Source: Alcaligenaceae bacterium
Lineage (GTDB): Bacteria; Pseudomonadota; Gammaproteobacteria; Burkholderiales; Burkholderiaceae_B
Reading direction: 5' to 3'
DNA: 38,901 nucleotides
Assembly: GCA_012839585.1 (NCBI GenBank)
Contig: DUNB01000004.1
Span: 1-38,901 of the forward strand
This document shows, piece by piece, positions 1-7,760 of this stretch. Position 1 is the stretch's first letter, and every line of letters starts with the position of its first letter. The translations under genes and the position numbers were made by a program. The notes beneath the pieces are model-generated. The model saw nothing but the letters and a program-made list of their open reading frames with translations, was not told the origin of the DNA and made no database searches.

Positions 1-815
1 GCGTTGTAGTCATTAATGGCTTGATGAATTTCTTGCTCGGAGTTCATCACAAAAGGACCATATTGAACGATAGGCTCATTCAGCGGCTTGCCTGCCACGA
101 CCAGAAATTTTGCCCCTGTTTGGCTTTGGATTTCTACTTGATCGCCGTCATTTGCCAGAATGGCCAACTGGTTGGGGCTTAAGGTCTGCCCCTTAATCAT
201 AGCATTGCCTTCGTAAAGCACCACAAAGGCATTGTGGTCTTGTGGGATGGCCTGCTGGAACAGCCCGTCCGCGTTTAAGGTCACATCGACGATAAGCGGT
301 TCGGTGTTAGGGCGTTCAATAGCGCCAGTGATGCCGTGACTTTGGCCGGCTAATAGACGAATCTCTGCGCCTGTGGATGTGTGGGTGCTGGGGATGTCAT
401 CTGGGGTGATGTCCTTGTACCAAGGGTCGTCCATTTTGTGTGCGGCAGGTAGGTTTATCCAGAGCTGAAACCCCGCCATGATGCCATCTTTTTGTTGAGG
501 GATTTCAGAGTGTATAACACCACGAGCGGCGCTCATCCATTGCATGCCTCCGTCCTCTAGCAGGCCTTCATTACCCTGGCTGTCGCGATGCAGCATACGG
601 CCTTTGAGCATGTAGGTAACGGTCTCAAAGCCGCGGTGAGGATGATCCGGAAAGCCAGCAATGTAGTCGTCTGGGTCATCACTACCAAAAGCATCCAGCA
701 TCAGGAATGGATCTAAACGACGTTGCAGGTGGTGTGAGAGTAAGCGAGTTAATTTCACGCCAGCCCCATCAGATGTGGCTTGACCTGGAATAAGTTGTTC
801 AATAGTACGGCTCAC
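1..815 (-). CDS. Pirin family protein (3' end cut by the window edge)
   Basis: A bicupin protein of the pirin family. The visible 271 codons contain the metal-site motif of the N-terminal cupin: two histidines in FPDHPHRGFE, then His and Glu in GVIHSEIP, the ligand set known for the single iron of pirins. Bacterial pirins have been described as redox-linked regulators or quercetinases; which applies here cannot be read from sequence. I chose the GTG at 815 because AGGGG lies about seven bases upstream and the first residues (MSRTIEQLIPG) fit the family; no ATG is better placed. The C-terminal end lies outside the window. dgkA lies upstream on the same strand with a 137-base gap. Confidence 0.88.
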   Translation of the reverse strand, partial: MSRTIEQLIPGQATSDGAGVKLTRLLSHHLQRRLDPFLMLDAFGSDDPDDYIAGFPDHPHRGFETVTYMLKGRMLHRDSQGNEGLLEDGGMQWMSAARGVIHSEIPQQKDGIMAGFQLWINLPAAHKMDDPWYKDITPDDIPSTHTSTGAEIRLLAGQSHGITGAIERPNTEPLIVDVTLNADGLFQQAIPQDHNAFVVLYEGNAMIKGQTLSPNQLAILANDGDQVEIQSQTGAKFLVVAGKPLNEPIVQYGPFVMNSEQEIHQAINDYN

Positions 816-952
816 GTCACTACCCCTTTGATTAAGTGTTGTAGATAGATGTAGTGTACGACTTTAGATCTAGTTTGATTAGGGGGCGTAGAGGCATGGT
901 ATTGTTGCTTTTTGGTTAACAGTATTGAGTTTTTTTAGGTGGTTTGATCTTT

Positions 953-1345
953 TTATAGAACAAATCGATCCAATAACACATAACCCCACCACGCCCCGGT
1001 TAATAGTAAGCAAAGTAGTACGGCGGCGCTGCCAGTGTCCTTGGCCCGACCCAGAAGAGGGTGGTGCTCTACGCTGATGGCATCGGCCAAGGCCTCAATA
1101 GCGCTATTAATAAGCTCAACCACTAAAACTAAGAAAATGGTGAAACACAGGAGAAAGATCTCTACGGCATTACGGCCGAGCCAAAAAGCAGAAGGAAATA
1201 ACACCAAGGCTAAAGCACACTCCTGTCTAAAGGCGGCCTCGTGCTTTAACGCGGCGCGCAACCCTTTTATAGAATAACCGAAAGCATTAAAAACCCGCTT
1301 AATGCCGCCGCGACTTTTGTAGGAAGAATGAGTGGGATGGTTCAT
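953..1345 (-). CDS. dgkA: Diacylglycerol kinase (prokaryotic DgkA type)
   Basis: Small integral membrane kinase of 130 residues that phosphorylates diacylglycerol to phosphatidic acid with ATP. The family motif E-L-I-N-S-A-I-E (about residues 77-84) and the following AKDTGSAAV segment carry the conserved catalytic Glu/Asn/Asp residues. Three hydrophobic segments at about 45-60, 62-80 and 105-125 match the usual topology. The gene follows an LtaS/sulfatase-fold membrane transferase on the same strand with a 97-base gap. If that enzyme uses phosphatidylglycerol it would release diacylglycerol, which DgkA would recycle; this link is inference. Start is the ATG at 1345. Confidence 0.93.
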   Translation of the reverse strand: MNHPTHSSYKSRGGIKRVFNAFGYSIKGLRAALKHEAAFRQECALALVLFPSAFWLGRNAVEIFLLCFTIFLVLVVELINSAIEALADAISVEHHPLLGRAKDTGSAAVLLCLLLTGAWWGYVLLDRFVL

Positions 1346-1379
1346 GGTGAGTGGTTTTTTAAGGCTAAGTAAAAGGGAT

Positions 1380-1437
1380 TCACAGACAAAAAATCACTTG
1401 GACTGTTTTGTCTGTGACGGACTGTCTTGTCTATGAC
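1380..1437. repeat. Inverted repeat plus 19-bp tandem repeat between the LtaS-like gene and dgkA
   Basis: A 12-bp perfect inverted repeat (1380-1391 against 1406-1417, loop of 14) contains the core ACAGACAAAA. Its right arm is part of a 19-bp unit (1400-1418) that is repeated immediately at 1419-1437 with 17 of 19 bases matching. On the minus strand it lies just downstream of the LtaS-like stop codon and could act as a weak terminator, mRNA stabiliser or operator; no classical run of T follows the stem directly. Confidence 0.5.
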
Positions 1438-1442
1438 GCAAG

Positions 1443-3365
1443 CTAGTTTAGGGGCCCAATACGAGAGCTCATTAAATGTGGTAGGCTGTGCGCCCCATTT
1501 TTGTAAGCCCAGCTAGGCCACAGTGCATGGGCGAGCGCCTCTTCGATTAGAGAGCTGTCTTTGGTGGGGCTGGCGGTGTAGCTCTCAGGGGCTTTGTACA
1601 GCCATTGAGTTGGTTCACGCATCGGCTCTAACACAGTGAGTAGATCATTTTTTAAATAACCATAGTTATCACCATACTGCATCATGGCCCGACCACCACT
1701 GCTAGGTAGGGTTAAGTCATGGCCAATCATGGGATGATCCGCATGGATACCTGCTAGGGACAATAGCGTCACAGGTAAGTCAATTTGGCTGATGATCCGG
1801 TCATCACGGCGCGGTGTAATCCCGCCACCCAATATCATGGCAGGAATATGGAAGTGACGCACGGGAATGAGGCTTTTGCCACCTACACGAGCATCGTGAT
1901 CGGCCACGATTAAAAACAGGGTATCTTCCCAATAATGGCTGGCACGCGCTTTAGCAAAAAAATCACCGATGGCCCAGTCTGCGTAACGTACGGTGTTTTC
2001 TACGGTAGCGGGATCACCAATAGGGGTGATGCGACCTTCAGGGTACTCCCAAGGGGAGTGGTTGCTCACCGAGAAGGCAAGGCTGAGGGTGGGCGGGTCA
2101 TCGGGTTGACGGTTATTAAGCAGGTCATGTAGACGGTTAAACATATCCTCATCACTGACGCCCCAGGTGCCGGTGAAATTTGGATTTTTAAAGGTGGGTT
2201 GATCGTGGAGTTCGGTAAAGCCATTACCCAAGAAAAAGCTTTTCATATTATCAAAATGGGACTCTCCACCGTAAATAAAACGGGAAACATAACCACGTTG
2301 ATTCAAGAGTTGAGCTAGAGTGAAAAAGCGTGATTGGGCACCAGAAAGGCGTACCGAGGCATCGGAAATAGTGGGAGGGAATCCGGCTGACACGGCTTCT
2401 AAACCACGCACAGAACGAGTACCTGTGGCATAGGCTTGAGTGAAATCCCAGGCCTCAGTAGCGAGTTGATCCAAACACGGGGTTAAGCCCGCACCACCTA
2501 GATGGCCTACGTACTGGGCGCCTAAGCTTTCTTCCACAATTAACACGATGTTTTTTGGTTTTTTGACAGATTGTGTGGCGGCTTGGTGGTGCAAGGTGGG
2601 CAGGCTTGAGTCCGAGTTAAGCGTTATGTTCGCGCTCTTAGCAACGATGTCGAGCATTTGATCTACAGGCATCTTGCCGTAGCTTTGTTCTGCGGACCGC
2701 TCATTTTTAATACAGTAAATGGCGTATAACACGCTATAGAGCCCATTTAAAGGCAAGGTGTTGAGCATCGAATCGCCACAGAAGGCCACCGTGGATGGAT
2801 TGATGGGGCGATGGCGTAAGGTGCCCCGAATCACGCCAAAAAGCAGAACAGCACTAAAGAAACTCGTGAGCAGAGCCACAAACCAGCCAGGATTAAACAT
2901 CGGCTGAGTAGAAGTGGATATCGCCATATAAAAACCAATGCTTGCGAGTGCTAGAAAACTGACCCCACCTAGGATCATCGCTTTGTAGCCTTTCCAAAGC
3001 ATCCCAAAAACCTCTTTAGGGTGTTTAAGGTAGTCCACATAGAGGCGATTAGGGCGCGTATCGTACTCAATAATAAACTGGGGCGTGGAAACCTCTAAGA
3101 GCACAAAAAAGAACCACACCAATGATAAATAAACTGCATTAATGCGCTGAGCAATAGTGACATCGTCAAGCCAAGGTGCTAATAACCAAGGCAAAGCACC
3201 AAACGCAGCAATTAAATGCGCATCAATACGTAGGCCACCTATCAAGATGGGCCACCAGCCTTTTACGGCTTGAACGCGTTGATGTTGCCAGAGCATCAGG
3301 CCAACTCGGCTGAGTGTAAATAGAGCAAAACTGGCTAGAGTAAAAAGTATCAGTTGAGAGTACAT
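1443..3365 (-). CDS. LTA synthase/sulfatase-family membrane phosphotransferase
   Basis: A 640-residue inner-membrane protein: several transmembrane segments in residues 1-180, then a periplasmic alkaline-phosphatase-fold domain from about 270. Likely metal and catalytic residues are Glu279 (VEES), Thr316 (ATGTRS, the probable nucleophile), Asp489-His490-Asp491 (VADHD) and His504/His506. Family members move glycerol-phosphate or phosphoethanolamine from phospholipid to glycans, lipid A or polymers; Gram-negative relatives include OpgB-like and PA1689-like proteins. The substrate cannot be read here. Neighbouring dgkA makes a diacylglycerol-releasing (phosphatidylglycerol-using) reaction plausible. 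Start is the ATG at 3365. About 300 bases upstream contain no intact gene. Confidence 0.85.
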   Translation of the reverse strand: MYSQLILFTLASFALFTLSRVGLMLWQHQRVQAVKGWWPILIGGLRIDAHLIAAFGALPWLLAPWLDDVTIAQRINAVYLSLVWFFFVLLEVSTPQFIIEYDTRPNRLYVDYLKHPKEVFGMLWKGYKAMILGGVSFLALASIGFYMAISTSTQPMFNPGWFVALLTSFFSAVLLFGVIRGTLRHRPINPSTVAFCGDSMLNTLPLNGLYSVLYAIYCIKNERSAEQSYGKMPVDQMLDIVAKSANITLNSDSSLPTLHHQAATQSVKKPKNIVLIVEESLGAQYVGHLGGAGLTPCLDQLATEAWDFTQAYATGTRSVRGLEAVSAGFPPTISDASVRLSGAQSRFFTLAQLLNQRGYVSRFIYGGESHFDNMKSFFLGNGFTELHDQPTFKNPNFTGTWGVSDEDMFNRLHDLLNNRQPDDPPTLSLAFSVSNHSPWEYPEGRITPIGDPATVENTVRYADWAIGDFFAKARASHYWEDTLFLIVADHDARVGGKSLIPVRHFHIPAMILGGGITPRRDDRIISQIDLPVTLLSLAGIHADHPMIGHDLTLPSSGGRAMMQYGDNYGYLKNDLLTVLEPMREPTQWLYKAPESYTASPTKDSSLIEEALAHALWPSWAYKNGAHSLPHLMSSRIGPLN

Positions 3366-3478
3366 AAGCCCATCTTTTAAAAATCGCCAAACCTAGCGTG
3401 ATATATGCATCGTAGCAAATAAACGGTCAATAAAATATTAAATAATAGCGAAGATAAAAGGGATATGTTTTATCTAGC

Positions 3479-3530
3479 TGACATCCTCCTCGCCCTAAAC
3501 GACAAGGCTTTCCACGCATTTTGGTACATC
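3479..3530. repeat. 52-nt repeat, copy 1, resembling an IS200/IS605 element end
   Basis: The segment begins TGACATCCTCCTCGCC and runs to TTTTGGTACATC. It matches copy 2 at 10863-10914 at 47 of 52 positions, and weaker similarity runs about 14 bases further. TGACATCCTCC followed by an imperfect CCTCGCC/TAAA/AGG stem-loop is typical of the terminal hairpin next to tnpB-type elements of the IS200/IS605 family, where the TGA often ends tnpB. No tnpA or tnpB is present, so this is a solo end or a MITE-like relic. It lies in the 297-base gap before the dienelactone hydrolase remnant; I see nothing else in that gap. Confidence 0.6.
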
Positions 3531-3662
3531 CCAGTCTAGTTGGCATCAGAAATGCATGCTGAACTCATAGATCTCAGTTGATTGTTATGCTTGTTTGTTT
3601 AGCAGCTAGTAAATTGTTAATCGGCTATTTTGATGTAAGTTAACCAAGGGAATGACGATGGA

Positions 3663-3950
3663 ATGGGTGAGGACCACGTGCTGGCTGACCTTGAGTTAGC
3701 GTGTCAGACCTTAAAAGTACAACTCGGTCACGACCAAATCGCCGCCGTTGGTTACTGTATGGGTGGTCGTTTAGTGTTAACAGTGGCCGGACAGGCTAAG
3801 GTAAAAGCGGGGGGCAGCTACTATGGGGTCGGGCTAGAACAACTATTACCCACGTTGCCAGAGCTGACTGCGCCGTCACTCGTTTATATGGCAGAGCGCC
3901 TGATGATGCAGAAGCGGTTGAAATATAGAGAGGCAGGCCTTGTTGTGTAG
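3663..3950 (+). pseudogene. Dienelactone hydrolase family remnant (both ends lost)
   Basis: The 95-residue frame matches the middle of a dienelactone hydrolase: an amphipathic helix region, the nucleophile elbow G-Y-C-M-G-G (Cys32), then GGSYYGVGLEQLL and TAPSLVYMAE. Full-length family members are about 230-250 residues. The N-terminal third is absent, and the reading frame appears to shift after MAE: an overlapping frame gives APDDAEAVEI before its own stop. The catalytic Asp and His are missing, so it should be inactive. The family hydrolyses dienelactones in chlorocatechol-type pathways, though many members have other roles. A 52-nt IS-end-like repeat lies about 130 bases upstream, which may relate to the loss. 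Confidence 0.7.
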
Positions 3951-4114
3951 GATCAGGTTGGTGGCAAGGCATGGATAGATACGAAGGGAGGGGGAGTCGC
4001 TATTCTGTTTAGCCTGAGCGATTATTATTTATTGTTTTTTCAAGTTTTCGCTGCTACGGATAGGAAAACATCACTAAAAAAATGAGCAATTGTCCCAAGA
4101 ATGTCCCAAAAATG

Positions 4115-4144
4115 AAAAAGGGCCACCTGATAGGTGACCCTTTT
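4115..4144 (-). terminator. Rho-independent terminator of tRNA-Thr
   Basis: Stem 4116-4128 against 4132-4144 (13 pairs, one C-A mismatch) with a three-base loop. On the minus strand it ends CCCTTTTT. It lies 23 bases downstream of the tRNA 3' end, which fits a single-gene tRNA transcript. The run of A on the other side means it could also stop plus-strand transcription. Confidence 0.75.
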
Positions 4145-4167
4145 AATGCGGATAACCGCATGAATAC

Positions 4168-4243
4168 TGGTGCCGGCTAAAGGAGTTGAACCCTCGACCT
4201 TCGCATTACAAGTGCGCTGCTCTACCAACTGAGCTAAGCCGGC
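4168..4243 (-). tRNA. tRNA-Thr (anticodon TGT)
   Basis: A 76-nt cloverleaf with encoded CCA. The acceptor stem GCCGGCT pairs with AGCCGGC, the D arm is GCTC-loop-GAGC, the anticodon loop is CTTGTAA (anticodon TGT, reading ACA and other Thr codons), and the T arm contains GGTTCAACTCC. The anticodon stem has a mismatched outer pair (G27-A43). No other tRNA lies beside it. Confidence 0.95.
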
Positions 4244-4252
4244 TAAAACGAT

Positions 4253-4281
4253 ATTATAGGACTGCTTTTTTTAAAAAGCAA
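4253..4281 (-). promoter_or_regulatory. Probable sigma-70 promoter of tRNA-Thr
   Basis: On the minus strand a perfect TATAAT (4253-4258) lies 17 bases after TTGCTT (4276-4281). The predicted start falls a few bases before the tRNA 5' end at 4243. It occupies the short gap between sspB and the tRNA, so the tRNA need not depend on sspA-sspB transcription. A small T-rich hairpin overlaps the -35 region. Confidence 0.6.
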
Positions 4282-4285
4282 CTAT

Positions 4286-4711
4286 TTATTTTACGATTTT
4301 CAAATGACTGTGCCCAGAGGCTGGTTTCTTGGGCGTTTTGTTGTCTTTTGAAGAAGAGGCTGTTGGAGTTGGGGTGGGGTCATCGGTGTAAGGGGTAGAC
4401 TCGGTGACCTCAAAGCCCATGCCTGCGCCCGTTTCACGGGCAAAAATAGCAGACACAGCGGCAACGGGGACAAAGATGTCTTCGGTGACACCGTTAAATC
4501 GTGCTTGAAACTCGATGTAGTCGTTACCTAAGTGCAACATGTTGGTAGCGAGTAAACCGATATTTAAGGTGATCTGACCGTCTTGTACGTGACTCGGGGG
4601 CACGACGGTGTTGTCGTCGACCTGCACCACAATATGAGGTGTGTAGCCGTTGTCAGTACACCAGTCGTGTAGAGCACGCAGTAAATAGGGTTTAGTGGAG
4701 CTTTCCGACAT
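4286..4711 (-). CDS. sspB: ClpXP protease specificity-enhancing factor SspB
   Basis: A 141-residue adaptor that delivers ssrA-tagged peptides to ClpXP. The N-terminal folded domain (about 1-108) contains the family segments STKPYLLRALHDWC and VPVAAVSAIFARETGAGM. It is followed by a low-complexity acidic/proline linker and a short basic-hydrophobic tail (HSHLKIVK) that in this family docks onto ClpX. It directly follows sspA with one base between the genes, the usual sspAB operon. Confidence 0.93.
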   Translation of the reverse strand: MSESSTKPYLLRALHDWCTDNGYTPHIVVQVDDNTVVPPSHVQDGQITLNIGLLATNMLHLGNDYIEFQARFNGVTEDIFVPVAAVSAIFARETGAGMGFEVTESTPYTDDPTPTPTASSSKDNKTPKKPASGHSHLKIVK

Positions 4712-4712
4712 A

Positions 4713-5321
4713 CTAGCGACGCATTACTTTTTCAGAGGGTGTGAGCGCCTCGATAAAGGCAGGTCGTGAGAACACGCGCTCACCGTATTTTTGTATCGGT
4801 GCGGCAGACTTGGGTAGTTCGATGTTGTAGTGATCCAAGCGCCAGAGTAGCGGAGCAATGGCCACATCAAGCATGGAGAACTCTTCGCCAAGCATGTATT
4901 TGTTTTTGGTCAAAATAGGGGCGATTTGAGCTAGGCCATCGCGGATTTTTTGACGAGCTTGATCTTGGGCTTTGGTGTCAGCGTCGTTGCGGTCTTCTAG
5001 GATGGAAACCTGGGAAAACAGCTCGCGCTCAAAGTTGAACAAGAACAAACGGGTACGTGCACGCATGGTTGGATCTGCGGGCATGAGTTGAGGGTGAGGG
5101 AAGCGTTCATCAATGTACTCATTGATGATATTGGATTCATAAAGAATGAGTTCGCGCTCGACCAGAATGGGTACCTGGCCGTAAGGGTTCATCACGGAAA
5201 TATCTTCAGGCTTGTTGTACAAGTCGATATCGCGAACCTCGAAGTCCATGCCTTTTTCGAACAACACAAAACGACAGCGTTGTGAAAATGGGCAAGTGGT
5301 TCCAGAGTAGAGCACCATCAT
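4713..5321 (-). CDS. sspA: Stringent starvation protein A (GST fold)
   Basis: RNA-polymerase-associated protein with a glutathione-S-transferase fold. A thioredoxin-like N domain (YSGTTCPFSQRC, then NPYGQVPILVE and LYESNIINEYID) is followed by an all-helical C domain. I start at the ATG at 5321 (MMVLYSG, 202 residues); the frame is open ten codons further to a TTG, but that extension does not look like the family and has no ribosome site. It is the first gene of the sspA-sspB pair and lies downstream of petC, as in other betaproteobacteria. Confidence 0.93.
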   Translation of the reverse strand: MMVLYSGTTCPFSQRCRFVLFEKGMDFEVRDIDLYNKPEDISVMNPYGQVPILVERELILYESNIINEYIDERFPHPQLMPADPTMRARTRLFLFNFERELFSQVSILEDRNDADTKAQDQARQKIRDGLAQIAPILTKNKYMLGEEFSMLDVAIAPLLWRLDHYNIELPKSAAPIQKYGERVFSRPAFIEALTPSEKVMRR

Positions 5322-5402
5322 AATATGGATTCCAGTCGTGAATATAATCAAAAAGTCAGAGGGTTTTAGAGTTAAAAACCAAAAGACTTAAACAGAAATG
5401 CG

Positions 5403-5425
5403 GCCTGCTCTAAAAAAGGGCAGGC
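5403..5425 (-). terminator. Possible attenuating hairpin between petC and sspA
   Basis: GCCTGC (5403-5408) pairs with GCAGGC (5420-5425), extended by two inner pairs, around an A/T-rich loop. No clear T run follows on the minus strand, so termination would be partial at most. Confidence 0.3.
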
Positions 5426-5455
5426 GCGCACAGTGAGTAACGAGCAAATCGGAAA

Positions 5456-6307
5456 TTATTTGACGTCTTTCCAATAGGCTTTGTTCAAGCGCCAGGCTAC
5501 GAAGAAGAACAAGAACAAGAACGCCAACACGCCAACACCAATTTGTTTGCGTAGGGTTTGAACTGGTTCAGCCATCCAGCCTAAGAAGTTACTGAGGTCA
5601 GCCACATCGCTATCGAACTGGGCTTGACGTTGGGGGTCAAGTGGAGTCAATGTAGCGCTTTCTGTCGCTGGGCCGGAGTAACCGTTAAGTACTTCGGTTT
5701 TTACATCATGAAAACCGTGCTCGTCGATATTGGTTGTAGTACGCACCCACTTTTCAGTGCCGTCCACGTTTTCCAGAGCGATTTTTTCGCGCTGAGTCGT
5801 AACGGGACCTTGAGCTTGCCACATAGCGTGCGGCATACCAACGCTTGGGAACACCAAGTTATCCCAACCGGTTGGACGAGCCGTGTCGCGGTAGAAGGTA
5901 CGTAGGTAAGTGTAGATGTAATCGGTACCGCTAGGACCCAAGTTAACGGATCTTGCGCGAGCAATTACCGATAAATCAGGTGGGGTAGTACCAAACCATT
6001 TGTTACTGTCTGCTGGAGACATGGCAATAGTCATCAAATCACCGACTTTGTCTGAGGAGAAAAGCAAGTTTTTCTTGATTTCTTCTTCGGTAAGACCCAG
6101 TTCGGTCAATTTGTTGTAGCGCATCGAGTTTGCGCTATGACAGTTTAAACAGTAGTTAACGAATAGCTTAGCACCGTTTTGCAAAGCAGCAAGATCAGTG
6201 ATTCGATTCGGGGCGCTCTCGATGAGGTTACCACCGGCAGCGTGTGTTACACCGCCGATGGATAATGTGAGGGCCAGCGCGCCAAGGATTTTTTTAATCA
6301 TGGTCAT
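5456..6307 (-). CDS. petC: Cytochrome c1 subunit of the bc1 complex
   Basis: The membrane-anchored c-type heme subunit of ubiquinol-cytochrome c reductase, 283 residues. It has a signal peptide (about 1-23, ending THAA), the heme motif CLNCH near residue 55, a methionine in VGMPHAMW as probable axial ligand, and a C-terminal anchor helix (about residues 258-275) followed by WRLNKAYWKDVK. It passes electrons from the Rieske centre to soluble or membrane cytochrome c. Last gene of petA-petB-petC, 19 bases after petB. Met3 is an alternative start. Confidence 0.95.
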   Translation of the reverse strand: MTMIKKILGALALTLSIGGVTHAAGGNLIESAPNRITDLAALQNGAKLFVNYCLNCHSANSMRYNKLTELGLTEEEIKKNLLFSSDKVGDLMTIAMSPADSNKWFGTTPPDLSVIARARSVNLGPSGTDYIYTYLRTFYRDTARPTGWDNLVFPSVGMPHAMWQAQGPVTTQREKIALENVDGTEKWVRTTTNIDEHGFHDVKTEVLNGYSGPATESATLTPLDPQRQAQFDSDVADLSNFLGWMAEPVQTLRKQIGVGVLAFLFLFFFVAWRLNKAYWKDVK

Positions 6308-6326
6308 TCCGTGTCGTAAAAGGTCC

Positions 6327-7712
6327 TTAGTGAGCGCGGAAAGTGACGCGCTCGGGAACTGGCTTGAAGGTGCCTAGGCGACTCCAAACCGGCATCAGGA
6401 AGAAGAAGGCAAGGTAGATAACCGTACCAATCTGGCTGAGCAAGTTAAATAGATCGCTTGGGGGTTGAGTACCTAAATAGCCTAACATCACGAAGTTGAT
6501 CATGAAGATCACATACAAGAGTTTGTGCCATGTAGGACGGTAACGAATGGATTTAACAGGGCTGTGATCTAACCAAGGTAGGAAGAACAGAATCACAACG
6601 GTACCACCCATTGCAACCACACCCCAGAATTTAGCGTCAAACACTTTAAGGGCAACGGCTACGGCAATAAGAATCGCTGGTACGAGGAAACGCATTTTTC
6701 CAGGTAGACCTTTGATGAGGAACACCAAGGCTGCTAAGACGGAAGCGCCTGCTAAAAGCCAAGTGAAGTCGTCAGTGGTTGCACGCAACATGGAGTAGAA
6801 CGGTGTGAAATACCAAACCGGAGCAATGTGCGGAGGGGTTTTCATCGAGTCAGCTGGGATGAAGTTGTTGAACTCCAAGAAGTACCCGCCCATTTCAGGT
6901 GCGAAGAACACAATGGCTGCAAAAACGATGAGGAACCCGGCTACACCCACGATATCGTGTACCGAGTAGTAAGGGTGGAAAGGAATACCGTCTAGTGGAA
7001 TACCTTTTTCGTCTTTAGGACCGTCTTTGATTTCTACGCCATCTGGGTTGTTAGAGCCGACTTCGTGCAAAGCGATAAGGTGAGCAGCGACCAAGCCAAT
7101 GAGCACTAATGGAATAGCGATCACGTGCAAAGCGAAGAAGCGGTTCAAGGTGGCGTCGGAAACGACGTAGTCACCACGAATCCAAATAGCGAGCTCAGGA
7201 CCGATAAAGGGGATAGCGGCAAACAGGTTAACAATTACCTGAGCACCCCAGTAGGACATCTGACCCCAAGGTAATAGGTAGCCTAGGAAGGCCTCGGCCA
7301 TCAAGCAAAGGAAGATGGCTACACCAAAAATCCAAACCAATTCACGTGGTTTGCGGTAAGAGCCATACAGCAGACCGCGCAGCATATGCAAATACACTAC
7401 GACGAAGAACATAGATGCGCCTGTGGAGTGCATGTAGCGGATGATCCAGCCACCAGGCACCTCGCGCATAATGTATTCAACCGATGCAAAAGCGAGTTCA
7501 GCATCGGGTTTGTAGTTCATGACCAGGAAAATACCTGTCACGATTTGAATAACAAGAACGAGTAACGCTAAAGAACCAAAGAAATACCAAAAGTTGAAGT
7601 TCTTTGGCGCGTAGTATTCGGACATGTGCTCTTTGTAGAGAGAGCTAAGCGGGAAGCGCCTATCAATCCACCCTAAGAGACCTGTCGTTTCAACGGTTTT
7701 GTCGCCAGCCAT
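6327..7712 (-). CDS. petB: Cytochrome b subunit of the bc1 complex
   Basis: A 461-residue multi-helix quinol-oxidising subunit. Four heme-ligand histidines are visible: His95 and His109 in one helix (YMHSTGAS and YLHML) and His196 and His211 in another (FALHVIA and AAHLIALHE). The Qo loop reads PVWYFTPFY, a PVWY variant of the more common PEWY motif. Length is that of a full bacterial cytochrome b rather than the short b6 type. Lies between petA (48-base gap) and petC (19-base gap), so co-transcription is expected. Confidence 0.96.
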   Translation of the reverse strand: MAGDKTVETTGLLGWIDRRFPLSSLYKEHMSEYYAPKNFNFWYFFGSLALLVLVIQIVTGIFLVMNYKPDAELAFASVEYIMREVPGGWIIRYMHSTGASMFFVVVYLHMLRGLLYGSYRKPRELVWIFGVAIFLCLMAEAFLGYLLPWGQMSYWGAQVIVNLFAAIPFIGPELAIWIRGDYVVSDATLNRFFALHVIAIPLVLIGLVAAHLIALHEVGSNNPDGVEIKDGPKDEKGIPLDGIPFHPYYSVHDIVGVAGFLIVFAAIVFFAPEMGGYFLEFNNFIPADSMKTPPHIAPVWYFTPFYSMLRATTDDFTWLLAGASVLAALVFLIKGLPGKMRFLVPAILIAVAVALKVFDAKFWGVVAMGGTVVILFFLPWLDHSPVKSIRYRPTWHKLLYVIFMINFVMLGYLGTQPPSDLFNLLSQIGTVIYLAFFFLMPVWSRLGTFKPVPERVTFRAH

Positions 7713-7760
7713 GAAACGGCTCCTTTAATCTTTTTAAATAATGAGATGGTAAATGACCTA

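Noticed and set aside
4040-4228. Possible phage integrase remnant or att site beside tRNA-Thr
   Set aside because: The minus-strand frame runs through the tRNA and its terminator; no duplicate of the tRNA 3' end is seen and there is no integrase similarity.
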